A DNA stretch of 64,000 nucleotides from Hysterangium stoloniferum (Eukaryota > Basidiomycota > Agaricomycetes > Hysterangiales > Hysterangiaceae). How positions within the stretch are numbered: the stretch's first letter is position 1; each line of letters begins with the position of its first letter. The stretch lies in assembly GCA_015178975.1 (NCBI GenBank), contig WHVD01000031.1, positions 372,001-436,000 on the forward strand. The letters are read 5' to 3'. The position numbers and the translations under genes were made by a program. Positions 10,613-23,417 of the stretch are shown in pieces. A model generated the notes under the pieces. The model was not told where the DNA came from, searched no databases, and saw only the letters and a list, made by a program, of their open reading frames with translations.

Positions 10613-12999
10613 TCAATGCCCACCTTTTACTACATCTTCGTGGCGGAACCAAGAAAATGCTTCGCAGTCCAATCATCTATCGACACCATGTTTGTTAAAC
10701 CGTACATGGCTATGCTACTTGCTACTCTTCTTAAATAAAACTGTGGTTTGTTCCATACCTATCTCTTTTATCCGGATAGGAGGCCAAGCTTTCCCTGCGA
10801 AGCGGGTCTTTTAGCACAGCTTATGTGACAAGATCAGCACCTGTGCCATATCGGCAACCTTGAGGTAAATATTCAATGCAACAATTCTCCTAAATGCTGA
10901 ATCGATACATCTCCAGCGTCCTCATTCGTCAAACACAATTCCCCCATATGCTCTTCGTCACTCCAAGTGGAGCAAGCCTTTTATTGTTGTGCCTTGTTAT
11001 GAAATTGTTTCCTTCCAATTATCCGGCTGCGGTGAAAAAAATTAACGCTCAGTTGACAGCGCTCAGGTTGTGCATTCCAAATTGCCCAGAAGAACATGAA
11101 ATTGCATATTTAAACTTAATTCCCGTTCGGATAATGGAACTGTTTTTTGCGCTCTGGCTTGGGAGTGCTGCCTTTTGCGGAATGACCTAATAGCAATATG
11201 CCGCGAGTATTAATTCGATTGACTATGAGGTATATCGTTCACGTCTATGTTGAAGTAAGCCTATCTGAATACTTAAGCTTCAAGCGGATGTCCAGTATGA
11301 TATTCATTAATTTTTTCCGCCAAATTACTGGTTATTATCAGATGGGAGGTAAGAAGGCTTGAGCGTTGCGACTTGTTCTTTTAGCCATATACTCGATAAC
11401 ATCTGGTAGTCGGTTATTTCATCGTGTATTATAAATTATTATTAGACTTATCCAAGTGCAAGAGAAGTTCAATACTATCCATACGTCCCACTTTTTACCT
11501 TTAATAACATTATTACGGATCAACAAAGAACGCGACACCTCTCATGGATCAAGAGAAAGAAATTCGAGATGGCGTATCAATGGGTGTACTTAATGAAATT
11601 TAAGCCCCAGCTATACCTCCAAACACTATTGTAGTGCGTCAAAGTTCCCCCATGCAATTGCACTTTGTATCAGCGGAACTATGAATCACCCATTCGCTTC
11701 AAAACAGCCTAAAGTCGGAAATATCATGATCCGCCATAACTATCCAATGAACACATTCATGTCTTATAAAATGGAGGGGCGAGGCTGCTAGTTCATTCAT
11801 ACTGTATGCGTGTCTTTTAGAAGGCTTCTCCAGGGCACCAAGGCAGTGCGACTTTGATGTGTGCGTATAAACAAGATCTAGATTCACACCGTCCTCAAGC
11901 TATATTTATATCGATCGGATAAGCAGATTAGCCAAAGGTCCATTCGAAGTTCTAAAATTTGGGAAGTTGGTCCTAGGCTCAGGCTGGACCACATTTGTAG
12001 TGTGGAGAGATCGGATAGCGAGCTCAACGTCTATCTTATCAAGTACTGGTTGAATCAGGTATGTCTATTTTGAGTAAATTAACTTGGATCCAGTAATCCT
12101 AACACTAATGTCTTCAATAGCAATGCTATCAAGGCCGGGAGCTAGGTTGCATTGTGCACTCATAGGCTTGATTATGCCGCTTCTTCTTATCATATCTAAA
12201 CCCAAAGCTCCTCCTATCATTTTTGGAGGCATGAAGAGTTGTGTAAGTATGTAGGTGAGTCCCTCTCAGCACCAGCACCCCCTCAATCATCAAACTGCTT
12301 GATACGGTAGTGGAGATAAATTACCATCGGAGGAAAGAGAGAGGGGGAAGCATGTGGCCTTGAGTGAGAGAGAGGGGGGGAAGCATGTGGCTCCGAGTTG
12401 GTAGCCATTGTCTCACTTTAATGCCCCTTAATTACTGACTCACATCAAGGAATGATCGATCCTTTAATTTACTTGCAAGTATATTTGCTGTAACGTAGGA
12501 GCTAGTCTTTCTCGAAATACGAGAGTTATACCCACTCTGTTCAGATAGTTGTGAAAAACTAATACACAGGTTATGCTCACTGTTCTGGTTCTTTTCTACC
12601 TGCCACTGGATGGTTCCATGTGCACAGTCTATGATAATCACATACTACACTTTATATCAAGTATTCTATCATGTTGAACTCTTTGGATGAGTATGACAAA
12701 TGATGTTTGATTGCTCTGCAGGAGGCAATGCTTAGACATGTTACATGTATTATACATCTCTCGTTTTCTCTATTTTTTCCCGATATTAATAAACTGTCCT
12801 TTTGTTGTTGTATATAACATTAGAATATAACATTGGAAGCAAGGAGTGGTATGATTTTGGATGACTAAGGGATTCCGAGGTCCGGATTTATGGTTAGCTG
12901 TTCATCAAAAAAAGTCGCCATACCATCCAATCGCACACGTTCGACAACCTTGCCATATTGCCCTAATAACCTCTGACAAGTGTATTACATCCTGCTTTT
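10613..12999. other. Intergenic region, 2.4 kb, no gene recognised
   Basis: Both strands show only short frames without recognisable motifs. A plus-strand frame near 10894-11190 begins with ATG but has no family signal. There is a small direct duplication at about 12335-12390, where a GA-rich run followed by GGGGGAAGCATGTGGC occurs twice. TATATAACATTAG around 12810 could belong to the promoter of the dehydrogenase gene. Confidence 0.45.
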
Positions 13000-14208
13000 A
13001 TGGATTCTTCCCCACCTACCTCTCAGAAAATTTGGTTAATTACTGGTAAAAGAACTCACCACAGATACTGCTGGGACGAGTTACGTTAACCTCCTTCCAG
13101 GCACATCAACAGGGTTGGGACGAGAAATTGCTCTTGCCGCCCTCGCAGCCGGGGACAAAATCATCGCAACCTCTCGATCTCTGGACAAGCTGGTTGAGTT
13201 ACAAACATCCCATCCTGAAGACTGCAAGATCCTACAGTTGGATGTTACATCCCATGTTGATACAATAACCACTATCGCTCGGAAAGCCGTCTCACTGTGG
13301 GGGAGAATCGATGTTTTGGTTAATAATGCCGGCTTTGCTATAATTGGCAACTTTGAAGAGGGCGGGTCAGTTGGACTGTGGCTCTGGTGTCAGCGAGGAA
13401 AGCCTCACGTTAGCTTGCCAAACACAGAATCGATGCAATGATGCATGTGTACAATACCAATGTCTTCGGAGTCATCAATGTAACGAATGCATTTCTGCCT
13501 TACATGCGCCAACGCGGCAGTGGAACAATCGTATTTATAGGAAGTCGCTCTGGATGGCGTACCCAATTCAAGGTGGGCAGTATATCGCAATTTGACTCTT
13601 GGGCGACCCGTCATAACTTTTACAGGGTAATGGTAATGAGTATTTGATGTATTCAATGCAAACCTTTTTCTGACGTCCCAATCATACAAGCTTTCTACGG
13701 CAGCTCGAAGGCCGCCATTCACGGTATTTTTTATTTATTTGCAAAGCCATCACACAATTGATTTAGGTACATAGCTATTGCGGATACTCTGTATGAGGAA
13801 CTAAAGCCTCAAGGAATCCGCGTCGTTAATGCCGTGCCTGGCGCAATCCGAACGCCAGGTATAGGGAAAATAATCTTCGCTGAACCTCGTCCCCTGCCAT
13901 TGCTCTCCGCCGATCCAGCAGCCGATTCCATGGCAGAGGTCCCAGAGTATGCGAATACCAATGCGGCAATGCGAAAGCACTTTGGACTTACCGCTGGAAA
14001 GGAGACCGGGAACCCAACAAATGCCGCGAAAGTCATTGTCGATGTTGTAAGAAAAGAAGGTGTTGCGGCAGGACGGAGCGAGAATCCATCATTATTTCTT
14101 GGAAGTGAGGCTGTGAGGGATGCGAAAGCGAAATGTGAAGCCGTATTGAAGACCCTTGAAGAATGGGGCGACGTAGCGAAGAGCATTGACTTCCCAAACG
14201 GGCTGTAG
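13000..14208 (+). CDS. Short-chain dehydrogenase/reductase (classical SDR), 309 aa, six exons
   Basis: An NAD(P)-dependent oxidoreductase of unknown substrate. Exons 13000-13045, 13101-13365, 13428-13572, 13626-13632, 13691-13723 and 13775-14208 sum to 930 bases in one frame. The N-terminal Rossmann motif is TGTSTGLG, restored by joining exons 1 and 2. NNAG follows (near residue 90). The catalytic part keeps GSRSG (serine) and YGSSK (the Tyr-x-x-x-Lys pair). Then come a GIRVVNAVPGAIRTP block typical of SDRs and a tail ending FPNGL. No signal peptide is present, so it is probably cytosolic. The fourth exon is only seven bases (GGTAATG). It is inferred because skipping it breaks the frame before the active-site Tyr. 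Aliphatic alcohols, ketones or a secondary metabolite could be substrates. Confidence 0.88.
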
Positions 14209-14614
14209 CCTTAGTGTGACTGTAATGGTCGATTAATTTAGATTACATACCCAGGGTGTAAGCCTTTAGAATTCATTTGCCGCTCAGCAGGAGAGATACA
14301 GGTTCTCTCCAAGGTTCGCCACTGTTGCTGGTCCATCATAGTATGAGAAGAAAGAGATAATATTCGGTGATCTCCATAGGTCATGTTTCATGCACTTTTC
14401 GGTTTCTGGTTCAAGTCAGAATTTGCTGGTTGTGTGGCTCGGATTGGTACTTCAATTGACGGGCTATACTTATGATGATGCCAACATGCATATGCTGGCC
14501 TACTCCCCGACCACTACTCACTCTCTCTACTCAGGTATTTGCTCGTGTGCAAAGCAAGGTCTTGCAGCTGCCAGGCCCTCGGGTCGTTTCTGGGTGAGTT
14601 TTTCATGCAGAGTG

Positions 14615-14642
14615 GATAACCATGGCGAACGCCATGGTTATC
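14615..14642. repeat. Perfect 28-bp hairpin palindrome
   Basis: Arms GATAACCATGGC and GCCATGGTTATC, 12 bases each, surround a GAAC loop. It lies 0.4 kb downstream of the dehydrogenase stop. It could be a dimeric protein binding site, a structured RNA element or chance. No gene overlaps it that I can support. Confidence 0.6.
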
Positions 14643-15676
14643 ATTGCTCTCGTTTTGTACAGGTTATCCTGCTTTAATTTCGCTATAATTCATGAGAAAT
14701 ATTGGGCAAATAGGACTGTTAATTTAACCATTCTTTGACTTTTTCATGCTTGACCACATCAGGAAGATGGAGGTGGTAGCACTGAATCTACCCAGGAGTG
14801 CTCACTAGTCCAGCCAGAGTCGACTAGGAATACTGCTTCCAGAGGTGCCTATTTATTGGCTAATATGAGATACTCACGATGTTTTAGGCCTTATTGTTGG
14901 TCATCAAGTAGCTAGAGATAAAACCCAAGTCTCAAGTAGTCGACTAGTCAGTTTGGGTAGCAAAAGGAATGAAATATAAATTTTAATAAGAAGGGAAGCG
15001 GCCAGCTTGACTTATTATCCTCCTTAAATGAGTTTTTTAAGACAATTTACATATATAGCTAAACTACCCAGCGTATTCATATAAGTGCAGAGGTGATCCA
15101 ATGCGCCCCTCAGGCTTGTCCCACATAGAAATTTTATCTGTGTGAATAGCAACCACCATCCGACTCACCCTGGATGTCCTCCTCCCAAAATAAGGAGCAA
15201 TACAATGTATATATTATATTTAAGTTCTTTATATAGCTTATTGACATACGAATAGCAAAAGATAACAAAAGTACTGAGTAAGATACATACACGACTAAAC
15301 CGCTCTTGCTAACTGCTCACATCAAGTTATTGCCAATACAACAACTTTCCCGTACTCTATGGAATAGTAACTTTCGAATGCGCCTATGTTTATCGCCAAG
15401 ACTCGTTATCGCCGGACCGATTTGTCACATTGGGAGACATTAATTTGTCATATAACTTACGCAATTGCAAGCAACTCAGTGATGTGGCAATTCATTGACT
15501 AACTGTGCATAAATCAAGGATATAACTATCTAGTATATCTCAGCGATGGAATAATTCGCTGAGGTATTTTACGTAGCGACGAGCAGGGACGCTGATTAAT
15601 TGCAGTGATCGAAGCTTAGAATCAAACTGACGTGACGTGACGGTGGGGCAAGCGCTCTTCCATCCCTGCCTCGATC

Positions 15677-15683
15677 TATATAA
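15677..15683 (+). promoter_or_regulatory. TATA box candidate upstream of the C2-domain gene
   Basis: TATATAA lies 51 bases before the chosen ATG at 15734. This suits a fungal core promoter with a short leader. It is assigned by motif and position only. Confidence 0.45.
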
Positions 15684-15733
15684 TGTCGGACTTGCTTGGC
15701 GGTACAACAAGGTGAGCGCCACCGTTCTGCGTC

Positions 15734-17287
15734 ATGCCTTTTTTCCGGCGTAATAGGGACACTTATGATGCGAAAAGTGCTCTGGAACGCATTAAACTTC
15801 GTGCTAATAATGCTGCTCATGATCTCGTCGAAGTTAAAAGTCATAGGCATACCATGCTAGACGTTACATTTCAGTTTATAGGTGCGAGTAACTTGCCAAA
15901 AATGGATGTGATAGGAAGTGCAGATCCATACTTTATCGCGACGATCGATGACAAGCTGAAGCTCATGTGAGTCGAGTTCTGTTTCCAGGAAGTGTTGATT
16001 GATGGGTGTGCAGATCTACTGTTCAACCGGATACTTTATGCCCAGTGTGGAACGAACGGTGGCACGTTAAGAACGTTCCGAGTGATGGTAAACTTAAGGT
16101 GATGATCCATGACAAAGACGACGGTCACATTGACGGTTATATCGGTGTGTTTTGTTGCTTGACATGAAGATGTCCATACCAAAGTCTCAACGAAAGTATT
16201 TTAGGCACCTTCGAAATGGGTCTGGTTGACTGTACAAAAGAAGTCCAGATCGAAGGCACATTCAAGCGTATCAATGGTACATTCTGGATCCAGGTATGCC
16301 ATTTGGCAATCCCGTTCTGCCATCGATGTTTATCTTTCGCAGATAATTACCAGCCCCGCATCCTCTCCTCATCTTCTTCCATATACTTTTGATGGTCCGA
16401 TTTCATTCTCTCGCCATTTTTCCCCAACAGTTGGTCTGCTCACCAAACTAGACGACAACGGCAAACGGCTTTACTCAACATGGAAAATGCGTCTCAAGGG
16501 CGTTCGATCTTTCCTAGGTGGCCCTCCCCAGCACTGGAATACAAAGTATGCCGCCGCACAGCGCATCTTCGGCCCTGGACCTACCTGCTTGGCTCTCCGC
16601 TCCTCAATTCAAGCAGGGCATCGCATGCTGTATGCCCGTTCAACCCATAATGAATTTGGAACGATAGAATCACCTGCCGACGTATTTTCGCTACTCACGG
16701 GCGGGCGGACCTCACCCCATCGTGTCAAACCTGCCGTTTATACCTATATCATATCTGCGGAAGATGACACCCTTCGGTTCAGTGAAACAGGGGCTGCTTT
16801 TTTTGTAGACTTTGCCTCTAAGCATGCCTTGCACGCCAATTGCGCCGAGAATGTGCATTACAGTGGCGAGTTCCACCCTCGCCCTGAAGGTGGGTGGGCG
16901 GCATTTGACGAGACCGCCCGAAGTGATAAGGATACCAAATGGGAGATCGTCATCGACAATAATAGTGGGACCTATGCCCCTGACAAAAAATTACTTCCCA
17001 AAATCAAGGAGCTGCTCGAATATAATTTCCAGGGATTTGATGTGATTGCATTGGACCGTGAAGATCCCATTCTTGAACAGAGCCGAGAGGCATGCAGAGA
17101 ATTCGCACTGAAATTTCGGGGAGTGGCGGAGAAAGAGTTGCAGCCTCATCCACAGCAGGAGGGCGAAGTAACGTTGAGCCATCAAGCGAGCATCAAGGGG
17201 ATTCTCCCAAAACACAGGTTGCATGTAAATGATCCTCACGGGGAACTTGCAGCTTCGGGTGACGCAACGACCGCGACGGAAGAGTAG
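15734..17287 (+). CDS. C2-domain protein, 465 aa, four exons
   Basis: Exons 15734-15966, 16014-16144, 16205-16293 and 16343-17287 give 466 codons including the stop, with GT...AG introns of 47, 60 and 49 bp. Residues about 35-145 form a C2 domain: LDVTFQFIGASNLPKMD, then SADPY, CPVWNERW and HDKDDGHIDGYIG, with the Asp residues that normally bind calcium. C2 domains bind phospholipid membranes in a calcium-dependent way or mediate protein contacts. The remaining 320 residues resemble the conserved tail of fungal C2 proteins of unknown function and show no catalytic motif that I recognise. There is no signal peptide or membrane segment. I cannot exclude a distant relation to phosphatidylserine-decarboxylase-type C2 proteins, but the decarboxylase cleavage motif is not seen. 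Confidence 0.85.
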
Positions 17288-17765
17288 GACTTTACGTAGC
17301 TAGCATTCATTCGTGCTAGATAATGCGTCTTAGACTTGGGGTTTTCTGTCTTTATTGGCTTTGCGAAAGCACACACGCACATATTTAAAATGTCCAGTCC
17401 TTTTTAAATCCAATTTGTAGTATTTAATCCTGGTTACAATATATATTACGACGCCTCTAATTTGGCAGATGATATTAAGTAGGTAAAGTGGACTACAATA
17501 GATGATCCAGCCTATCAAGATAACAATAATTCTTGTGTGAGAATGGGGACCGTTCCTTTGACGATTTATTGGCGAACGATAGCCATAATGAATGAAAACT
17601 ACCAGTGGGACTGATCAATGATGAAGGGCGAGTGGATGGGGAACAGACTAGCAAGTCAAAAGTCTTGCGGTGAACATGTGAATCCGATATCTCGCCATCC
17701 TCTCAGTTGCGCCCCATTTCTAATTGTGACGTAAATCAATCTACACAGCAATGTATTCAATGAGT
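17288..17765. other. Convergent spacer between C2 gene and MFS-A
   Basis: About 480 bases between two genes that point at each other. It should hold both 3' untranslated regions. No further gene is seen. Confidence 0.5.
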
Positions 17766-19736
17766 TCATATTAATATAAACAGCACTTTCACATACAAGA
17801 ACGCAACCCAAGCGAGCATGGCAGCGGCAGTATTAGTGGCGATGAGGCCGAACTGGTTGATTGCAGGCAGTACCCCCGCTGAAGCAATTGCACAAACTAT
17901 ACTTCTAAAGGCGCTTTATACGATATAAAATAAGTTAAGAGGCTAATGCATAACAAAGATTTAAAAATACGTGTAAAATGCCATCACTTCTGCGCTCTGT
18001 GTTTGTAGGACATCTACGAAATAAGTCGCTGCAGGAGAGAGAACCATATCGACCTAAGACCCAGGAAATGAAACCGATAAGACAGAGTACATTAACACCA
18101 AAAACCCACTTACAGCCATTCCGTTAACGAACAGACACAGAAGAACAATGCCTAATCCTACTTGCCCGGGAATATAACTTGTGGTGTAAGCGAACCCTAT
18201 TAGGGAGACCGGGAGTAGAATTAAAGCTGCTGGAATTGTTGCCATAAGACGGTCTTCGGGCAGCCATTTACCATGGCGACGCGTACGTCCATTGATAATA
18301 GCACTATCCGCGAGACGCCCCGACAAGGTAGCGCCAACTGAAAAAAAAAAGTTTTGGATCTACAAAGAAGGGGGAATGATTCAGAGTATGTACCGATACT
18401 GCCTAATCCTGAAGGAATGAAACAAGCACCAATGAGGAGGGGTGTTCCGATTCCATAATGAGGTCCCTGGCTTCGCATTAATATTCTGAACAACAACACG
18501 TCAGGTGTACTTACGAGCGTATACGATAATGGGATTGCAAGGACTGCATACGATAATATAAACAGATGCGCTTGTGAGCCATTGAAAAGGTGGTTTACCA
18601 TAGAATGTGGTAAGGGAAAACGCTGCTGCGCACGACTACATAACATCAACATTAATGCCCAGCATCAGCCCCATGATCGCCATTGACATACTACGAATAG
18701 GATAACAGGGCTACGTGCCAGCGTCAAGGGTTCGAAGGGATTCAACCAGACCCATCGGGATAATTGAGTCGCAAAAGTATCAATGGACTGGGGGAGAGAA
18801 GAACCCTCGTTCTGCAGCTCAATTTCTTCGTCGGTCATGAATACATCGATGCCTCGAGAACCTGGGTGACTTGTTTCGGGGAAATATAGGGCAATGGAAG
18901 TGAACGCTACTAATCCCATGATGAAGATGAAGAGTTGCGTCATCCGCCATGAAGCATAGGCTGCCAATAATCCGCCAGTTATTGGTGCCAAAGGCGGCCC
19001 TAGAAGAATAGCCTTGAATTTCGCCCCATTGTTGAAACTTATCAGAGAAAATGCAAATGAGGCGATAGGACTTACACCGAAAAATATACCCATTGCGGTC
19101 CCACGTTCTTCTAATTTATAAACATCAGATATAGTCGCCGCACCGATTGCTAAAACGCTATGATATTGTCATCATAAATGAACCGGAGTGAATTCCAGGA
19201 ACATACCAGGACGCTCCAAACGCCTGAACGCAGCGACCAATGACGAGTTGCGCCAGTGACTTCGTTGTTGCAGATATTAACGACCCAATACAGACGAGGG
19301 GAAGAGACATTAGATATACAGGCCGACGTCCATCTAAAACCCCACATCAGTGAGACGTTTTCACAGGTTAAGGAGATAATTATCGCACAGAATTCAGCAT
19401 AGGGAGCCCAGAATAAATTACCGACAGCCAACATGAACACGTATGCGCCTACGGTGTAACTATCATATTCAAGTTGATGACATCAGTGGAGGGAATGGTT
19501 GGTATGTGATTGCACGAACGTACTTGATTACTGTCCCAGAGGTTTTCAGATCCTTCGCAATCTCAGGAATACATGGTATAAAGCTCCCGGATGCAAATGC
19601 TAAAGCGATGATGCTTTACGAGTAAGAATCAGTGGTAATGCAGGGAGATGATGTGGTACATACGTCCTATAATCCCTGCTAACGAGATTACTACAGTAAT
19701 ACCTTGCTTCTCCCTTGTCGTAAACCGATCGTACAT
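17766..19736 (-). CDS. MFS-A: major facilitator transporter, DHA1-like, spliced
   Basis: A 12-helix-type proton-coupled transporter of the drug:H+ antiporter-1 group, expected in the plasma or vacuolar membrane. It starts MYDRFTTREKQGITVVISLAG (ATG at 19734-19736) and ends KVLFILI (stop 17766-17768). In order it shows IPEIAKDLKTSGTVINYTVG (helices 1-2), LFWAPYA, GRRPVYLMSLPL (the MFS loop-2 signature), GRCVQAFGAS (helix 4), GPPLAPITGG, ETSHPG, HYGIGTPLLIGACFIPSG and GKWLPEDRL in the second-half loop. Introns are numerous and short. Its N-terminus is about 28 residues shorter than those of MFS-B and MFS-C, which carry an extra ERTPLLDE head. It is the most diverged of the three tandem paralogues. 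The substrate is unknown: drugs, organic acids, polyamines and siderophore-like compounds are all possible. Confidence 0.85.
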
Positions 19737-20473
19737 GGTTTCCTGTTGGCAGTAGGTGACCAAATACTTTTGTGGGGATAACCCTAAATGATGAAAATCA
19801 TCGGATGATAGGCGGAAATGGGCGGCGAATCAATGGACATTCAGAACCCGATTATGACGCTCAACTTATTGAGACTGCATGAGAGCCTTTGTACAAGAAT
19901 TCTTTGGGCGGGCACTTTCCAATTGAAGTATATATATATAGTGTATGTGTGACCAATATATATTGGCAACGGCACATTCCGAAAGTGGTAATATGCGTTG
20001 GCGATTGGATTTCTTCGCACCTCGTATTGTTTAGTAGCCTAGGCATTCTCGGAAGTCTATAGAGTCATGATAAACCCTTTGAAATGCGCGATCCGGAGTA
20101 AACCCATTATAGTTGGATATAAGTGTGCTTGTATGTTCTTTCAAAGTAAGCTAGTATTTTGTATTTTTAGGTATATAGTGAAGGTCAGGTTTTCCCTTGT
20201 ATTGAGTATTTTCGTATCTTGCATCGCTAAATTGCGCCTCGAGCTAATTCGGGAAGTCGTACTACATATAGCGATGCATTGGCCGTTTATACCGTTCAAC
20301 CTCCTTGATTTTACTCTATATCACGATCCCTATACGACCCACACGTATTTGAGACATTCCATCTCGGCACCCGCTGCAAAACTGCTAATCCTCCTCTTCT
20401 GATCTTGTTGCAACCTTACTAATGCTCGATTGTAGTATAATCCATGTCAATCCAAGCCCGCAGTTTGTCACCA
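19737..20473. other. Spacer between MFS-B and MFS-A
   Basis: It contains the likely promoter of MFS-A (a TATATATATATAG run near 19927-19940) and the 3' region of MFS-B. No gene is supported. Confidence 0.4.
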
Positions 20474-22526
20474 TTATTGATCGTAACATAGAGTAGTCTT
20501 CGCACCCCAAAACGGTAAGTAATCCTTATCGATTGCAAAAACATAATTCACACACATGCATGTCAACCAAACCAAGATGGCCGTGATAGTGTTTGTAGCG
20601 ATGATACCAAGCTGACTAACCATTGGCAGCGCTACACCAGAAGCAATAGCACTGAAAACATGTTTCATTCCGCTGTAATGAATCATAGGTTCAGTTAAAA
20701 GCGAAGGGACTATTCGAGATAATCACCTGAAAACTGCCATGACTTCTGCACCCTTCGAATGGAAGATATCAACAAGATATGTCGTACACGGGGATATAAC
20801 CATATCAATCTCAAGGAATGAACCATTGTCAGAATAATTGTTTATTTAACTAATAATGTGATTTACGCACCCCCACCCCGCTGAAAAATAGACAAACAAG
20901 GCAGATTGTCAACCCGATATTCCCAGGTATAAAAGTAACGGAAATTGCAAAAGTTATGAAGGCACATGGGATGAGGAATAGCGCGCCTGGAATCGCTGCC
21001 AGAAGACGATCTTCGGGATTCCATTTGCCTTGGCGGCGTCGGCGCCCTCTAATGATAGCAATATCAGTTAAATAGCCAGAACCTATAGCCCCAACTAAAG
21101 TCATAGTACTATGTGAGATATCCATTTCCCCTAACTTTGAATTATAATTCACCGATACAGCCGAGCCCAGCAGGCAGGAAACACGCCCCAATCAAAGTAG
21201 GGGTGTTCATTCCGTACTGGGGGCCCTATGTGCGAAGGTTATTGGAGATCTGACAGAGCGGTTTTGAACATGGCCTCACAAGAGTGTAAGACAAAGGAAT
21301 CATAACCACTGCAGGAAAACGTTATTGTTCGTGGGATTTATTATATCAATCTACCCACTAAAATATACTGCTTGTGCGAGTGATGAACATATGCACTGCA
21401 AATGTCTCCAGGTTAGCCCCCGAGTAAATATTTATGCAGACAGGTTTACCACAAAGACAACAAGTGGACTCTTAAGCAGAAGTAGTATCCGAAATGGATT
21501 CAAAAGTACAAATCTCCAACCTGTCCTGTTGCTTTGAACAGAGGGGTTCTGCCGTGAACTCTCGGCCGCGCGAAGCGTTTCGATTCCTTTGGTACCAGGA
21601 TGGCTAGTTTCAGGAAGAAACAGGGCGACCATTATAAAGGCGATCAATCCCATTATACTTATGCAGAGCAGCATCACGCGCCAAGATGCATAAGTCGCCA
21701 ACCACCCCCCAATCATTGGAGCCAGGAGCAGTCCTAAAAGGATCGTCTGTCCCAGACGTGTTGGTAAGCCGTATTTGTTCTATAGAAAGATTCATATACC
21801 CCTATAAAAACACCCATAGCTGTTCCTCGTTCTTCCAGCGCATAAATATCAGATATGGTAGTGGAACCGAGAGCTAAGACACTGTTTGCATGCCCCGATC
21901 AAGCGGGAGCTAATGAAAGAAGATAGGCTCAACAAACAGTGATGCCCCAAACCCTTGAATACTACGTCCAACGACTAGCTCAAACACATTCCTTGCGGCA
22001 GCAGAAATTAGTCCACCAATGAAAATAAGCGGTAGCGATGCTAGATATATGGGCCGGCGACCGTCTAGATAGTGTCATGTGAGTTTCCTTAGAAGATAGA
22101 TATTTAGATGGCGAAAACGAACAAAAACCGGCATAAGGAGCCCAGACCAAATTTCCTACAGCGAGCACGAGGTTGTAAACTCCGACTGTATAGCTGTCGG
22201 GTGTCGAATGATGTCAGCGGATTGAAAAGATTCCTTAAACACTTACTTAATGACAGCATCCGTAGTATGAAGGTCTTTAGCAATTTCCGGCACGCAGGGT
22301 ATAAAAGAACCCAATGCGAACGCTGTTACATGTAAGTAATACGATCAGCTTCAAAGGATCCATGAATCCTTGTCTAACTTCGGTGCTCACGTGCAATTAG
22401 CCCCACGAAGGAGATTAGTGAGGTGATCAAACGCTTTTGAGGCTGCGTAAAACGGTCATAGATATCATGAGACGATGGATGCGTGGAGTTCCTTTGTTCA
22501 TCAAGTAGTGGCGTTCGTTCGGCCAT
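20474..22526 (-). CDS. MFS-B: major facilitator transporter, DHA1-like, spliced
   Basis: Tandem paralogue of MFS-A and MFS-C. It starts MAERTPLLDEQRNSTHPSS (ATG at 22524-22526) and ends GAKTTLCYDQ (stop 20474). Its motifs match MFS-C in order: IPCVPEIAKDLHTTDAVIN, NLVWAPYA, GRRPIYLASLPLIFIGG, GRSIQGFGAS, ERGTAMGVF, LPETSHPGTKGIE, GMNTPTLIGACFLPAG, GKWNPEDRLLAAIPGA and STYLVD-like TTYLVD. The helix-5 exon can be read as FVCICSSLAQAVYF between introns, so the gene looks intact. It is closer to MFS-C than to MFS-A. The function is proton-driven small-molecule export or import with unknown substrate. Confidence 0.83.
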
Positions 22527-23417
22527 GTGGCTTCAAATTGCGAAACAATTACAGGATTTGGGGACGGACGTCACGCAGGCGCGCATATCCGTACCCGGAG
22601 TTTGTCTTGTTATCATTTTAATAGCTTTAGCCTTTTCAATATACCAGCCAATGGAGTCGGATGTATTTCAGAAGCTAGAAGCGCTATTGGATTTAGGCGC
22701 CTTATAGTAAATGGTATTGTATGCGGCATCTACCATTTAAACACAGCGTCCCCATAACGTCCGGTCCGCTATACTGTAGGCCTCCAAATTAAAATTAAGA
22801 AGGGAACATGGTGAAAGCTACAAAAATACGGAAAATCCCCCTAGAAAAGACTTCCACTTTTTGATTTGGTTTAAAAATGAAACAACAGCAGAATTGACTG
22901 TTTTCTGGTAGAACCATAAAGATGGAGAGCTCAGGCAGGTACTGGACGCTGAAAGGGGTTAGGAAAGCAAAAACTTTAATTTAAAATATCGATTATTCTA
23001 TATGGCCGGCTGACTCCGTCACGGGGACGGAAGGATTGGGAGAAGGGAGGAAAAGGAAGGCATGTGTGTAAAGCAGATGTGAGAAGGATGCCTTAGTTAT
23101 GTGGGGTCAGTTGTTGGTATCCAGTCCTCCTCGCTCCCTTCACCATGACCTTCGATCACAGGCTCTTCCCTGGCATAATGATAGGTTTGTCTTAAGGAGT
23201 AAGTCAATCGGACCCCTGCTATATTGGATATTTGAAATTCTCAGACTCAATATCGTCATTCTTTGAAGGAAGGCCAGCAATTTCCTAGTCATTTTGGCTT
23301 CGAGAGCGAAGCATCACTACGACGAGGTGTCGGGTTTACAATGCAAAGGATTCTGAAGATGGTACGCCTCGTATATCATCGAATCCGTTCCAAAAGTCAC
23401 TTCACACCCAGCCATGT
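22527..23417. other. Spacer between MFS-C and MFS-B
   Basis: About 0.9 kb. It should contain the MFS-B promoter and the 3' region of MFS-C. Only short frames without motifs are visible on either strand. Confidence 0.45.

Larger units (their letters stand above)
14209..15733. other. Intergenic region, 1.5 kb, no convincing gene
   Basis: A plus-strand frame at 14390-14677 has no recognisable domain, and I do not count it as a gene. A perfect short palindrome lies at 14615-14642 (separate entry). The last 60 bases are the promoter of the C2-domain gene. Confidence 0.45.

Noticed and set aside
10613-10738. Upstream exon for the 618-residue gene (frame MYGLTNMVSIDDW)
   Set aside because: It runs into stop codons and I found no GT...AG pair that joins it in frame to the next exon.
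20474-22526. MFS-B as a pseudogene because a stop codon appears after VFVVNLSA
   Set aside because: The stop lies in an intron that starts GTAAAC and ends TTTGCAG; splicing restores a normal fifth membrane helix.
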